From NCBI GenBank assembly GCA_001579985.1, contig LRSR01004519.1, positions 1 through 57,500 of the forward strand: a stretch of 57,500 bases of DNA, read 5' to 3'. Of the stretch, positions 9,038 to 21,387 are shown one piece after another. A program made the translations under genes and the position numbers. Origin of the DNA: Hypsibius dujardini (Eukaryota; Tardigrada; Eutardigrada; Parachela; Hypsibiidae). Position 1 is the first letter of the stretch; each line of letters starts with the position of its first letter. Below the pieces are notes generated by a model, which saw only the letters and a list, made by a program, of their open reading frames with translations, did no database searches and was not told the origin of the DNA.

Positions 9038-12000
9038 CTACTTGCGCCAGCTGCTGGTGGGCTCTTGACTTCCCTCAACTGGTCCACGAGTGATGACCTT
9101 CTCCGGGCCTGCACCGCCGTAACCTCCGCGACTTCCTCCGAAGTTTCGCTCTTGTTCGCGCGGATCCCGATCCTGGAAGCGGACCGAACCACCACCACCA
9201 CCACCACCACCGAGTGGCCGATCGAGCTTGATGATGCGTGGTCCCTGAGGCGGTTGCTGCTGCTGCTGATGATCCGGAGGGGCACGGCTGCCATCATCCA
9301 CAACAGCAGTTCGCATTGGCGGCCGATAAACTCCTGCAAAAACCAAAGCAAGCCAATCTCAGAAAAGTTCAGCTGAACAAATTACTGTTAACAAACCTGG
9401 TCTGCTTTCTGGTACACTTCCCCGGCCGTCCCGTCCATCGTCTACAAAGAGACAGAAGACAATCACCAATAATGGAAAAAGTCGGCAGACACACCCCTCA
9501 AACAGTAGTAATCACACACAGGAACCAAAGGTAGCACGACATAAAGGTAAATAACTGTACTGCCAATTGACTAGATATCTATGCAGCGAAAACCCCACCG
9601 ATCGGATAAGACATGTCAGCGCTAGGCGCAGAAGTACTTAGACAGAAAAACCGACAAACTGAAATGACTAAAAGCACAAACCTCTTGGCGGTGAAGCAGG
9701 ACGATCCGGTCGGCGATATTCCACATTGCCTGCCAAAAATCGTTGTACTAACATTTCCACAAGACCGTATGTTCAGAGAGACATACCACGCGGACCAGCC
9801 TCAGCGCCGCGAACATTGTCAGGACGTGGCCCACCAACCGGGGGCACCAACGGTGCCGCCAGCGGTTCGCCACGAACCCAGGGTGCTGGACCCCCGTTTT
9901 CCGGCGCTGGTCGCTGTAGCTGTGGAGGAGCAACTGCAGTCCGCCTGGCAAGGGAAACAATCTCAGTATCCACAAAAAGTATATTAACAAGTAGAGTAAA
10001 AAACGTGCAATCCGAAAAGTAGAACAACCAGAGAAACAACCAGAGAGAAAAGTCAGTAGTAGACAAATAAAGAGACAAGCAACAAGTAAACAGGCAACGG
10101 TAACCAATCAGACCGACAAGAAACGACCAGACAGATGGAAAAGCAATCAGCCATGCACATTCAGACAACAAGGTAGAAGGAAAATGCTTACGGGGTTCGG
10201 TAGCGGCTCTCATTTTCCGCTTGCAACCTCTCCTCAATCCTGCGCTCGCTCTCTCGCTGCTTGGCTTCCATCTGTTGAAGCTTGCGAATCTTCTCCTCTT
10301 CCGCAATGCGCTTCGCTTCAGCCTCCTCTTCCCTCACTGCATGATAAATTGGTCAAATAAATCAAACATGGGATACACTTTCTCAGGATGCAAGTATTGT
10401 ACTAACATCGGCGTTCCTCTTCGCGCGCGCGTTCTTCCTCTGCCTGCTGGCGCTCACGTTCGTAAGTCACACGACGCTCCTCCTCGCGATAAATACGGCG
10501 CTCCTCCAGCCGTTTCTGCTTCTGCTCCTCAAAGAGCTTCTTCCATGCATCCATCTTCTCCTGGTACACCTTGCTCTTCCGTTCTTGCAGTGAAGACATG
10601 AAGGTCTGATGATCTTGCTTCATACGAGCCATTTTGTCCCGTTTCCGAATCATGAAGTCTCGCTCTTCCCGCATCAGCGCAATCTGGACAACAAACACAT
10701 GAAATCTCATAAAAGAGCAACAAGACGACCAGGAAAGTCAGAGGACAGTCTGAAGTCTGGATTGTCAAGACACATTCGAACCCTACCCGGCGATTTTCCT
10801 CCTGGAGCCAGATCTCCTTGAAAGTGTCGACCATGCGAGCGTTGTCCTCCTTGCGGAGAGTCAGCTCCTCCAGTTGCTTGGCGCGAATGGTGTGGTCAAT
10901 CTTCTTTTCCTGGATCTTCAAACGCTGATTGTTCTCTTCCTCCTCGCGCTTCAGCTCCTCCCGATGACGTTGCTCCAGCCTGTCCAGTTCTTTAACGTCC
11001 ACGTTTTCCAGATCCTACAGCCACAAAATACACATACGAAACTGCCATTGGACCCACTTCAATGGCAGGGTTATTCTGCCAATTACTCAGAACCACATAC
11101 ATCGAGCTCCTTCAGAACGCGCATGCCGAACTCGGTCTGCTTCATCTTTTCAATTTTATCCCGAATGACTTGTTTCTCCAGCTCCTTCTCCTTCAGACGA
11201 CTGCGCTGCTCCTCGAACTGGCGCGTGTCGCGTTGCATGCGCAGGTTCTCCGCGGCAGCAGACTCCTTCTCCTTGCTGTTTTTAGCCGCCATCGCTTGTT
11301 GTTCCTATAAATAAACAAAATTAATCCCGAAATAAATGACCCAACAAAAGTCATGCACGAGAATATCGTCCTAAAGACCGAGAAATGGTCCAATTGCAAT
11401 CTATCTGTCCGGGCAGATGGACGATCTCATCGACAAAGTCAAATTGGAAAAAGAATTATTGGACAAAAAAACACACAAAGGGATTAACAGGCAGTCATGA
11501 CTAGAAAACACAAGCAGAACAAAACAGAACCACAATCGTTCACATGAGGTACTGTAGAAACCCGATAACTTTAGGGGAATGCGCTCGACTATTCACACCG
11601 ACCGGTACAGAAATAACTCCCGGCCCTATAAGCATTGCGCACGTGGCCATAAATCTCAACGGTCGGAGTTCGAACCGCCGTGTACACTAAGCGCTTGGCT
11701 TTAACTCCGACTGGGCAACTTTTTGGCCAGTGCATGCACGTCACAAGAGATCAATCAAGCATTGCTAAGCAATCAAGCTCAAGCTCTTCTTTACGTGTGT
11801 TCTGTTTAACAGAGCGCGTTCCCCTCAAGCTATCGGGTTTGTACAGTATGCGATATACATACCTTAGCCCGTTCCTTCTCCTCAATGTACTTCTGGCGAC
11901 TGTCCGCCTTCTGTGGACGTGCCAGATTGGCCAGCTGCTCACGGGCAGCAGTCTTCCGGTGCAGCTGGAACAATTGCTCGCGCACCTTCGACTCGTCGTT

Positions 12001-15000
12001 CTAAACACACACACAAACAAGCAAATATATAACTGTATGTGCGAGCTGGAAAAATTAGACAATCGATCGTACCAGTTCCTGTTGGCTCTTGATGACCCGG
12101 CTGGTACGCGTCAACGAGGTCAGCAGCATCACCAGCTGGCTCCGCACTCGGTCAGTCGGCATTTGGCTATCTGTGGGAGTTTCAGTGGCAGTCTGCGCCT
12201 CATAGGGAGCCAAAGCGACATCGCTTCCAAAGACAAACATTCCTGTGCCGCGGTGATCAATGCGGACCTAAACCCAGGGAAACAAACGTCACATATCCCC
12301 CTGATGCAAACGCCAATTGCAAAAAATCAGAGAGAAGATCAGAAGAGTTTGTCCACATCATATTTCGGACCCGAAAGATGAAACATCATTTTCAATTAAA
12401 CATCAAAGGCAATACATAAACAGCAGGCCTACCTCGAGATCGGTGTTCCGAGCAGTTTCAATGGCCACTCGCTCGATGGTATGTCCATTCGTGTAGGGCA
12501 TCAGCTGGATGACGCGAGCAATCTCCAAGCAGTCATACACTTGAGACAACTGAATATCCCAAAAGCAAGCATCAGTGCAAAGAAGTCAACATCGAAAAGT
12601 AACCACGGACCTGTCTCAGTTGTTTGCCGACAGCCACTTCTTCGATAACGCTGACATAGTGGCGGACCGAGGCGAGCTCTTCGTTGGTGTTGACAAAGTT
12701 CAAGACACCAGCAACGTGGCTACCCATATGCAGGGGATCGAAGGCGACTTCTAGGTTGTGATAGAGTGCCTGCAGTTCGGGCCGAATAAACTGGAGAATG
12801 CCCAGTTTTTGCTGCAAGAAGCGATCATGCATTAATTAACTACACAGACAAACAGTAAGGCAGGTCAGTTGATCCACAGATGCCACAGACAGGATTGGTC
12901 AACGTACCAGGTCCTCCACCAATTTGGCACGGGTGGGAGGCTGAGTGTACCCGACCAGCAGAGTGAGTTGCTTCATCTTGGTAGCCGCGGTGTCGTCGTA
13001 CTCCAAAAGCGACTCCAGATGGGTACGAGGCGGTTGAAGGGGGACAGCCAATGTGGAGAAGAGAACAGCTACCGCGAGTCTGTGGAATAATACAGGGGAA
13101 TAATCCAGCAGAGCTACCGGTCATACACAGTAGTACACGACGTACACTAAGACCGCACACCAAAAGAGACAGATCAAGAGACAGACATTTGCAAGCAGAG
13201 TGACCGACAAGGAGAGAGACAAACCTACACGGACTCAGAAACAACCAGACTAACCACAAGATAGCCAGGCACACAATTCAGAAAGAGTGCGAAACATAAA
13301 GACAAAATATCCGGTACATTTCTAGATTAAGGGCAAGCAGATGCAACGAGACAAATGACAAACAGACATAAAAGAGGCAATACTCCTTACGAACCAAGCA
13401 GACTTTAAATGATCAAACAATTGACAAAACTCGCTTTCCAGGACAGTGACAATAAAGTCGGATCCAGCTCACGTAATCCAGCAGCCATGGTACTCACTTC
13501 CGGAGCTCTTCAGTGTTGAGGTCCTTTCGAAAATTCCGGTAGAGACTGAATAGCTGATGCTGTGCCGCAGCATGGAAGACGGCGTTTCCGGCCCGAAGAA
13601 AGACTAGGGCTAACTTCTCAAAGTAATTGGCTTTCAACGCCGCCTTCGGAACCTTCTTCAACATGGACATCAAGCCGTGGACGTCCTCAATGGCGCGAAA
13701 TGCCTCCTAAAACGCATAAAATAGTTATGGCAGGGAAAATGAGTACGCACCACCACTGACCACGCAAGTCAGGTAGAAAACCCCTGACGGCAAACAAACC
13801 TGCCACATCTCCATCGAAATGGCATGGTCGAGTTGCACCAGTCGCGTGCGGAGATTGAGCTCCTGAGTTTCCGGATTGTTCAGATTTACTGCATGCGGTG
13901 TCATAACTTCGCGCTTGGAAATCTGCCCGATGTGGTTGCGCAGCTAAAAGACAAGCAGGGTCACATCATACATTGAGAGTTGGCATTTCCCCACAAACGA
14001 TTCATCATTAAAACTTACCATTTCGCACAACTTCCGCAGCTCGGTCTTACGGACATACAGCGCACAAAACTTGAATGCTTGGGAGGCGATGTCGTGGTAG
14101 AGGCTCTCTAGCTTCGACAAATTCCGCAGAAGATCCAGACAGTGACGGTAAGCTTCCCAGTGAAAACGCACCCATGGCAGTAGCACCACCCGGTCAGCTC
14201 GATCCTGCGACGTATCCGTGCTCACTACCTTCAACAACATGCTGCAAAGCAAATATATAAAGTCACCAATCAAAATGCAACAGCAACAATTTACATCGAA
14301 ATATTCATTTTAAAAATACGACTTCTTCAATAGGAAAGCGAAGAGCTTTTTTCGACCTTTTCTTTTGAACTCATCTCAATTCACGACAGAATCAGCAAGA
14401 AAAGTCAGTAAATCAATCCAAATAGACACCTATACTTAAAGAGTCAGGCAATTAATCGGAAAATGGTGGCTTCATAATTCTTTAACTGAGAGCTCAGTGT
14501 TAGAATAGAGTCACTCCACATGTGCCACCGGATCAATCAATCAATCAAGCAAAACACAAACCTCTCTGGGGACTCTGCCAGGTCTAAGTCATCAACGTCG
14601 GCAATCGGAGCTTGAACATTGGCTTTCTCCCGTGCCTCATTGCACTTGGCCTCACTGAGCTTCAGGTAGTAGCGTATAATGTCCTCCAGCGACTTGGGAT
14701 TCACACTCGCGGTCAAGTTCTTATATTGATGAAGACCTTCCTTTGCCGTCTGCGACTGCTTCAGTTCCACGCATAACTGGATGAACCTAAAAATAAAACA
14801 GTCAATATTATTAGTTAATATAAGCATAAAGTTGATAAAAGTCACAATCGATGGCTGGGGTAGAAAGACAAAGATATCGAAGGAACAGCCACAGCTGAAA
14901 TGCGAACTATCAGTAGGATCACACGGAAAACAACCTATCAATCAACCGACCAACAGCCACAACAGTATAATAAAGTACAGTAGACACGTACAATAATTCG

Positions 15001-15423
15001 ATCAATGGATTAAACATCAATGCTTTTTAACAAAATCGGACTGCAGCCTTAAAATAAGTGACGGATTCATTGATTAGACTCAATAATTCAATCAATGGAT
15101 TAAAACATCAATGATTTTTAACAAAATCGGACTGCAGCCTTAAAATAAGTGACGGATTCATTGATTAGATTCAACCGTGATAAAAAAAATCACACTCGCT
15201 TTTTCATAATATCCTCATGACTCTTCTGCCAGATTCTGGGCTTCCGGTTTTTGATGGCCTCCGTCAGTGCTTCCAGTGCTCGAACGCGTTTGCCGACGTC
15301 CAAAAATTCTGCCGAAAACAGATGTCATATGGTCGGAAATCATGGCGACCCTGTAGCATCGTCTTCGCTCTTACCTTCTGCCCTTTTGAGGGCCATCTCC
15401 GGGCGGTGAACGTAGGGCGGCAT
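9038..15423 (-). CDS. eIF3a: Eukaryotic translation initiation factor 3 subunit A
   Basis: Largest scaffold subunit of eIF3, which recruits mRNA to the 40S ribosome in the cytoplasm. Nineteen exons: 15375-15423, 15194-15308, 14562-14786, 14019-14241, 13800-13943, 13498-13706, 12908-13079, 12611-12811, 12433-12549, 12073-12267, 11863-12000, 11101-11304, 10787-11014, 10407-10683, 10192-10336, 9787-9944, 9682-9729, 9397-9441, 9038-9333. All join in phase to about 1062 residues. The N-terminus [20 protein letters not shown] matches the family start. The PCI-containing half follows ([23 protein letters not shown]), then a long Glu/Arg/Lys coiled coil ([20 protein letters not shown]). The C-terminus is short and Gly/Pro-rich, ending SSWRK. 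It lacks most of the DRGPRR-type repeats of the 1382-residue human protein. Confidence 0.97.
14991..15171. repeat. 90-bp tandem duplication in an eIF3a intron
   Basis: Two adjacent copies of about 90 bases, both containing AAAATCGGACTGCAGCC and GTGACGGATTCATTGATTAG, differ at only a few positions. They lie in the second eIF3a intron, close to the donor of exon 2 (15194), and are therefore a recent duplication in non-coding DNA. Confidence 0.9.
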
Positions 15424-16343
15424 CTTAACGGAACTTTCAGTCTGATTTACAAATCAATATCTTTCTTTGGAGAAGCAAAATAAACTCTCACAAGGAGGGA
15501 TGCAGCGAGGTTTGGAAAATATATTTGGAGAGGTTCGCCGGAATACACGCAGACGAATGAAGAACTGTGTCAGTCACTGCCACACTACTGGTATCAAAAT
15601 GGCTTGAACTACGACCACCGTCATAGATGACGGAGAAATACATTGCATCTGGTAGGAGAATGTCCGACTAACATATGGATACCACCAGTATCGCCCATGG
15701 CTTAAAAAATGACTACTCCGTCAATCTGGCTCAATACAGGGAAATATTAAGCTTCGCTCTTAATTCCATTCGCTGTACCAGAGATTATTCTTAAAATTTG
15801 TTAGCACACAAACAATCAAAGATAATATTTAAAAACAAAATCTTTAATTTTTTTCATTTGTTATAGTATTAAGCACAATTTTAAATAGAAATCAAAATTT
15901 AAAGTCCTGGTGCTACTAAGAATTGAAAACGTAGGGATACATATTGTGACCCTGTATTGATTGCAGATTTGTCAGCTGGCTGTGGGGAGAAGAGACGTCG
16001 CAAGCTCCTTTTCTGTTGTCAATTTTCATCGTCTCTTTTACTAAATTGGGCACACGAAGCTCAAGCGAATTTGGATTCCGTATTTACGGGAATTTTTAAT
16101 TCGTCCATCATTCGCTACAGAGGAGTGCTGCGTGAGGTGAAGTCGACGAACCGTGGTGTGGAGTGAAGTTACTAGTAAGAACTTTCCTTTAGAAGGGGCA
16201 TGCACCGTATTTGTTTTTTATCCCGAATTTCTTATTGCAATCCGTCTCGCTCTCTCTCTCTTTTCTGTTGACTGAGTTGAGTTTTATAATTTCTTTGCAG
16301 GTGCACGTACCGTCACTACTTCGGAGTGACTCTCGAACCAAAA
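15424..16343. other. Divergent promoter region between eIF3a and NDUFB2
   Basis: This 920-base gap separates two divergently transcribed housekeeping genes and probably carries both promoters. A likely NDUFB2 5' UTR intron acceptor (tttgcag followed by GTGCACG) lies near 16300. An AT-rich stretch covers 15780-15930. No other gene is seen. Confidence 0.5.
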
Positions 16344-17232
16344 ATGTTGCTCCTCGGGAGAGTATGTCAGCAGGCTATCTCGTCCAGTCGTCTCATCACG
16401 ACTAAGACGCTACAGCTGCAAACTAGACGACCGTTCAGTGTCGGTGCACTGAGGAAGAAATCTGTCGCCGCTGATTCACACGGAACATCGGGTTCGAAGC
16501 ATACTGGTGAAGCAACCGCGGCGGGCCACGGTCATGGCGACGGACATGGCCACTCACACGGGCATGACAACGATCCTCAAGCACACTGGTATGAGTTTCC
16601 ACCCTCCGTCACCGTATACCGTCATTCACGCTTGAAGATTCCGTGGTACATCGGTGCCCCGCCAACGTAAGTTAACGGCATCGTATTGGGACAGATACGC
16701 ACGCAGGCAGGTAGAATTTGCACAGGGAAAAGAAGTCGGAAACAGACAGTCGGTTACCTGAACAGAGACACGCAGACACACAGGCAGGCAGATAGTCACA
16801 CACGCAGGCAGGCAGACAGATAGTCACACACGCAGGCAGACAGGCAGATAGTCACACACGCAGGCAGGCAGGCAGATAGTCAGACCAACAGGCAGACTGT
16901 TTTGTTACAGTAACAGTGTGGCCGCATCCATACTAGTAATTAAGAGATTACTCTTTGCTTACAGAGCAGCTTATCGAGCTCCCTGCCATAACGATAACTG
17001 GTATTCCCGTACTATTTCGATGAGCTTGGCGGTCATGATGTGGTGGTGGATTACTTGGTGTTGGCTGATGGAACCCGACCACGTTACGGTAAGACTTTCT
17101 TGGCTTAGAAGAGATAGTTCTCAATCAACAAGTCAAGACTGATGTGTTGCTTCGTCTCAGGGAGAATGGAGATGGCCGAATCGGTACGAGTGGACCGATC
17201 AAGAGCTTGGAATTCCAGCATTGGATGCGTGA
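16344..17232 (+). CDS. NDUFB2: NADH dehydrogenase 1 beta subcomplex subunit 2
   Basis: Accessory subunit (AGGG) of mitochondrial complex I, an inner-membrane protein. Three exons (16344-16666, 16965-17088, 17161-17232) give 172 residues. The family C-terminus is clear: a transmembrane segment (SLAVMMWWWITWCWLM), then EPDHVTGEWRWPNRYEWTD and ELGIPALDA, matching the usual PDPSKWTDEELGIP. The N-terminus carries an Arg/Ser-rich mitochondrial presequence (MLLLGRVCQQAISSSR). A His-rich insert (GHGHGDGHGHSHGHD, about residues 61-75) makes the protein longer than the roughly 105-residue human one. It is convergent with TMEM203. Confidence 0.93.
16778..16883. repeat. CAGGCAGGCAGATAGTCACACACG tandem repeat
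   Basis: About four imperfect copies of a 24-28-bp unit built from CAGG, GATAG and TCACACACG sit in the first NDUFB2 intron. It is simple-sequence expansion only. Confidence 0.85.
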
Positions 17233-17535
17233 ATGTTGGTATCAGGCTGTCTGTCAGTCTTCAGTGTGTCACCCATTGTCTTAAAAGATGATTCAAGATT
17301 TACTGGCCCTTTACTGGTATTACATAGTCCGTTTGATTTGTAATCTATGCATCTTGTCGGGTCGATTTAGTTTTGGCGAAGCAGCGTGTACATTTATAAA
17401 ACGAAATGTACATTTTGGATAATTTAACGAAAATCGGCCATGAGTATTCTTCGATACTTACAATCGGACAAGAGTTGTCGTTGACTCGCTGTCGCCTATC
17501 ACAGTGACCACCATTAAGAACCAAAAAGAATCTTC
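17233..17535. other. Short convergent gap between NDUFB2 and TMEM203
   Basis: About 300 bases hold the two 3' UTRs. I see no consensus AATAAA on either strand and no other feature. Confidence 0.5.
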
Positions 17536-18240
17536 TCAGCGAGAACGAAAAACGGTTAGAACCAGCAAAATAAACAGTGGTGCCATGGTCTCCGGGTGAG
17601 AGAAGTCTGAGGTGCCTTGCAGTTTTTGGCAGAGTAGAACATGATAGATGGACAAGAGCGCCAAAAATACTAGGGTCCATCCACTTCGTTGGAGGGCTTT
17701 CTTTACTTGACCGGTCAGAACACTGGAAGAGAAAAAGGAGACACATTAACAACCGAAGACGACGTAATAAGCAATCAATCAATCAATGGAGCACAGCTAA
17801 TAAGCTTTGAGAGATCGGCTGTAACAGGATTTTCCGTAATCAGTCAATCAGTGAAGCACCTCCACTAAGCTTTGACAGATCGCCTGTAACAGGATTTTCC
17901 GTAATCAATCAAGCGATAAAGCTAGCGGAGTTCAGCCAGTCTGAAAGAATTGCTCCAACAAGCATCTAGTGAATCATCCCTCAAACGACCTCAAATCTTT
18001 ACGAGTACTGTACCTGCGAATAAACACGATAGCTATGAAGTAAGCGTTAACACAGTTTGCCACAAAGAGCGGAACGAAAACCTTGGTCCAACTCATATCG
18101 CCATACTGCGAGACACCATCCGTCTTCAAAGCCAGAAGAACAGAAAACAAGGCAACAGCAAGCGTCTGCCAAAGCAGCTCGAAAGGCGAAAGCCCAGTCC
18201 AAATGGAGGCTTCCTTCAGTGTGAAGAACATTATTGTCAT
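17536..18240 (-). CDS. TMEM203: Transmembrane protein 203 homolog
   Basis: Two exons (18014-18240 and 17536-17722) encode 137 residues; human TMEM203 has 136. The family is a small multi-pass endoplasmic reticulum protein linked to calcium-store control and STING signalling in vertebrates. Conserved stretches are LFSVLLALKTDGV, SWTKVFVPLF, HVLLCQKL and MAPLFILL. Four hydrophobic segments are visible at about 22-38, 48-68, 92-109 and 122-134. The start codon gives MTIMFFTLKE, aligning with the family MLFSLRE. The join AG|T restores SVLTGQVKK in frame. The stop follows VLTVFRSR. Confidence 0.92.
17800..17930. repeat. 65-bp tandem duplication in the TMEM203 intron
   Basis: Two adjacent copies share TAAGCTTTGASAGATCGSCT followed by GTAACAGGATTTTCCGTAAT and differ at a few bases. 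The duplication is entirely intronic. Confidence 0.85.
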
Positions 18241-19205
18241 CGGGACCGGGACAAAAACAAAAATACTAGTACTTCAACGACCTTCCCAGATTGTCCGGCC
18301 GGCGCATCTGTATCGTATGCCTAGTTCAGTTTACTAATAGGTGCAGCATTGACCTTGATGATACCCGGTTTGATGTCATCCGCAGGTTCCACGGAAAAAA
18401 CAGCTGTACAGTCCAGATTTCCGATGTTCGGAAAACCACAACACAAATACGTCTTATTTACCGCGGCTCCACTACGTCTCTACGTTTCTACGGACACAAA
18501 CAGGGAGACGAAGACTGCGTGTCGTTTGCAGTCACGAATAATTATAGATTTATTTACACGTGTTCTAATTATTAATCAAACCTAAACATTTGATTAGTTT
18601 TTATTTACACCAGCACTTATAGTGGTGTACTAATTTTAGTTTTTTATAAGAAAAAGCAGACATTACTAAGAAGGCGCAATCACCAGTCTTCCCTGTAAAT
18701 TGTCGTGCCAACTTTTCTCACTACGATACGTACGTGCTTGTTTTACGTTTTGCTTCCTTCTCTTCTTTGCTTACGTCTTTTGCTAAATTCCACAGGAAAG
18801 AAAATTATCAGTTGTTTTTTCCTGCTTTTATGATTCTCGATTTAATCATGGGTCACTGGGCGGAATGCCGTACCAGTTTCTGGAATACCGGATGAGGGCC
18901 TACTCCGATTGAAGCACGACGAGAATCCTGCTGGCGGGCCAAATAGCAAGGCCAAATACCCAGCTATCTTCTTTTCTATTTACTCCCTTTTCTTCCTGAT
19001 TGCACCAGGACGTCGCGAGCGGAAACTGTTCTCATTAGCATTAGGTAAGATCGTTCGTGCTGCCATTTAATTGCCCGTCCGCACTGTCAGACGCGAAAGG
19101 GCTAAGTGTGACTGGAATTGTGCTTGACTGCAGAAAGTTCTCTTCCAGCTGCAGCGCATTTAGGACCCTCTTCTTTTGTCTTCCAACGGTACTCTCTCCG
19201 ACATT
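18241..19205. other. Divergent region between TMEM203 and AMPK beta
   Basis: It should contain both promoters. A likely untranslated first exon of AMPK beta ends at a donor near 19043 (CATTAG|GTAAGAT) with an acceptor around 19130-19155 (gactgcag or ccagctgcag). The AT-rich part at 18530-18660 has no recognised coding content. Confidence 0.45.
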
Positions 19206-20562
19206 ATGGGCAACACAGCGTCCGATCGCAAGAAAGAAATGTACATTTCTCAGCGTGACAACCGTCGCGAGTCCCTCTCTTCGGCACCGGGAACGCCGCC
19301 TGCGACTGCACGACACAAGCAGACTCTAGTCATTCAACAATCAGCCGAAGACTCCGATAGTCTACTCAACATTGACGAGGCAGGCGGTCCCACCTCCGCG
19401 CCTGCTGGCTCTCTTCACCGCGGGGACGCCTTAGGCAATGCTCGGCAAGCGCTTCGGCCGCGTGCGACGACCATCAGCCATGCTCCCGACCACGGAAAGG
19501 ATGAAAACTCTCATTTACCTACCGTCTTCCGGTACAAGGGTCAGGGCAAGGTGAGTAAATGGCCCCGAACGCGATATTAGGCTCGTTTTTGTCCCTGTAT
19601 GAGTTTTCGGCTGATCAGCTCTTTTTGATCTTTTGTCTGTCTATCTGGATGTCGGAATCTGTGTATGTGTTGTCTGGTTCTAGCTGGCATCTGGCTGTCT
19701 TTCCAACTTTCGATTCTGTGGGCTGTTTCAGTTTTCTAAGCGATGCTGTTTTGGTCTCTTGTTCCAGCAAGTGTACATCGCCGGTAGCTTCAACAACTGG
19801 AAGACAAAGATCCCGTTGACCAAGAGCCAAAACGATTTCGTTACCATTTTGGATTTGCCAGAGGGCCAGCATGAATATAAGTTCTTTGTAGACGGTCAGT
19901 GGGTCCTCGATCCCGATCAGAAACACAAGGAGGGCGAGGCCGGAGCGCAGAACAACGTCGTCGAAGTTAGCCGGTCAGACTTTGAAGTGTTTGACGCGCT
20001 GAGCATGGACGGTGACAAGGCCGGCCCCAGCGGCTCAACTTTCAGCTCCTCTCCGCCCGGTAGCTACATCCAGGAGATTCCCAACAAGAAGCCTTACGAG
20101 TCCTCCAGCGGCCCGCCTGTCTTGCCGCCTCATTTGATGCAAGTTATTCTGAACCGGGACATTCCCGTCACGTGAGTTCATGCCTGATGCTTTTGCTTGT
20201 ACCCGCTCGTACCAACGGTGCAGTTCTGTATTCTTTATTTGCAGGTACGAGCCCACACTTTTGCCGGAGCCCAACCATGTAATGTTGAATCATCTTTACG
20301 CGCTTTCCATCAAAGATGGGGTTATGGTACGTTCGGTGGCCACAGAGGTTAAGGCCGACAAGAAGTTTTAGACTGATGCGCATGTCTCGAAAACAAGACG
20401 AATCAATGGGAAAGTCCCATTACTGCGCGGACATCAGTATTATTATTATTATTGATCCGTCAAAGGGATGTCTGCAACGTTGAATTGTCGTTGCAGGTTT
20501 TGTCTGCGACTCATCGTTACCGCAAGAAGTACGTCACGACCCTTATGTACAAACCCATTTAA
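19206..20562 (+). CDS. PRKAB: AMP-activated protein kinase beta subunit
   Basis: Regulatory and scaffold subunit of AMPK, binding glycogen and bridging the alpha and gamma subunits. Four exons (19206-19550, 19768-20171, 20245-20326, 20497-20562) give 298 residues. It starts MGNTAS, an N-myristoylation signal. The carbohydrate-binding module spans about 108-190 (VYIAGSFNNW, EYKFFVDGQW) with glycogen-contacting Trp126 and Trp160. Ser135 in LTKSQNDF corresponds to the human Ser108 autophosphorylation site. The C-terminal ASC domain (about 205-298) includes LPPHLMQVILNRD, LPEPNHVMLNHLYALSIKDG and the final RYRKKYVTTLMYKPI. Reading through intron 3 instead would end the protein early with a different 14-residue tail and remove the last beta strands. 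Confidence 0.97.
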
Positions 20563-21387
20563 GCCATCAGCATATTTCGCGGGCCCAAATATTAACCGGG
20601 ACATCTACCGGGGAATATATTTTTTCATACGAATAAGGGTCTATTTCTGGTGTGGAATGTAAAGGGTAGTGTTTGTGTTTCACCGGAGATGCTTCACATG
20701 TTGAGACAGACTCTTTTACATGGTGGGACGAAGGATTTGCATTGTACAACTTGACTCAATCTGTACAGTTACGGAACCTGTTAGAATTTCATCTTTTTTA
20801 TGTCTCTTATGGGACTTACTACTCTTGTCTGTCATTTTATCCTGAATAATTGTATCAAATTGGAAGGGGAACTTGTATCAAGCAAATATACGGTACTCAT
20901 AGTCTTGACGGTTACGGTTGACTGCGACTACGAACGATAAGCAAAACAGAATGTACAAGTACAATCAACTACAAGATTGAGTACACTGGAGGGTCCGGGG
21001 TATGGGCAAAAGGGGCAGACCAAGGGGTAGCCAGGTGGTTGATTGTTCGATTGTTTGAAAACCACCCCCTACCTCGCCCCTTTTGCCCATTCCCCGAACC
21101 CTCCGGTGTACTCAATCTTATCGTTGACTGTAAAGTTTACGAAACTTCCACATTAAGCATATATGTAATTGCATTCGAATGACATTCAGATTCCCCCGTC
21201 CTCCAACGAAATCTGTCTGACCGCACGTGGAAAACATCAACAACGACAAGCTCATTAAACACCAAATTAGATAAAAAAGTCAAATAAAAAATGTAGCTGC
21301 AACTGACCAACAAAAAATGATACGAGGCGGCAACGCACTCATTTTACGTGTATTTAATCAATTGTAAACTCCCATTCTCATCACGCT
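20563..21387. other. Convergent intergenic region between AMPK beta and ethanolamine kinase
   Basis: The 3' UTRs of two convergent genes flank a foldback element (20973-21120, listed separately). Nothing else is recognisable. Confidence 0.5.
20973..21120. mobile_element. Foldback MITE-like element (hairpin D)
   Basis: Inverted arms of about 60 bases enclose a short loop. The left arm contains AGATTGAGTACACTGGAGGG and TATGGGCAAAAGGGGC; the right arm is its imperfect reverse complement with about 10 differences. No coding capacity is present. Confidence 0.8.

Noticed and set aside
20180-20371. AMPK beta ending at the stop at 20369-20371
   Set aside because: The conserved C-terminus THRYRKKYVTTLMYKPI is encoded by a further exon at 20497-20562, so this stop lies in an intron.
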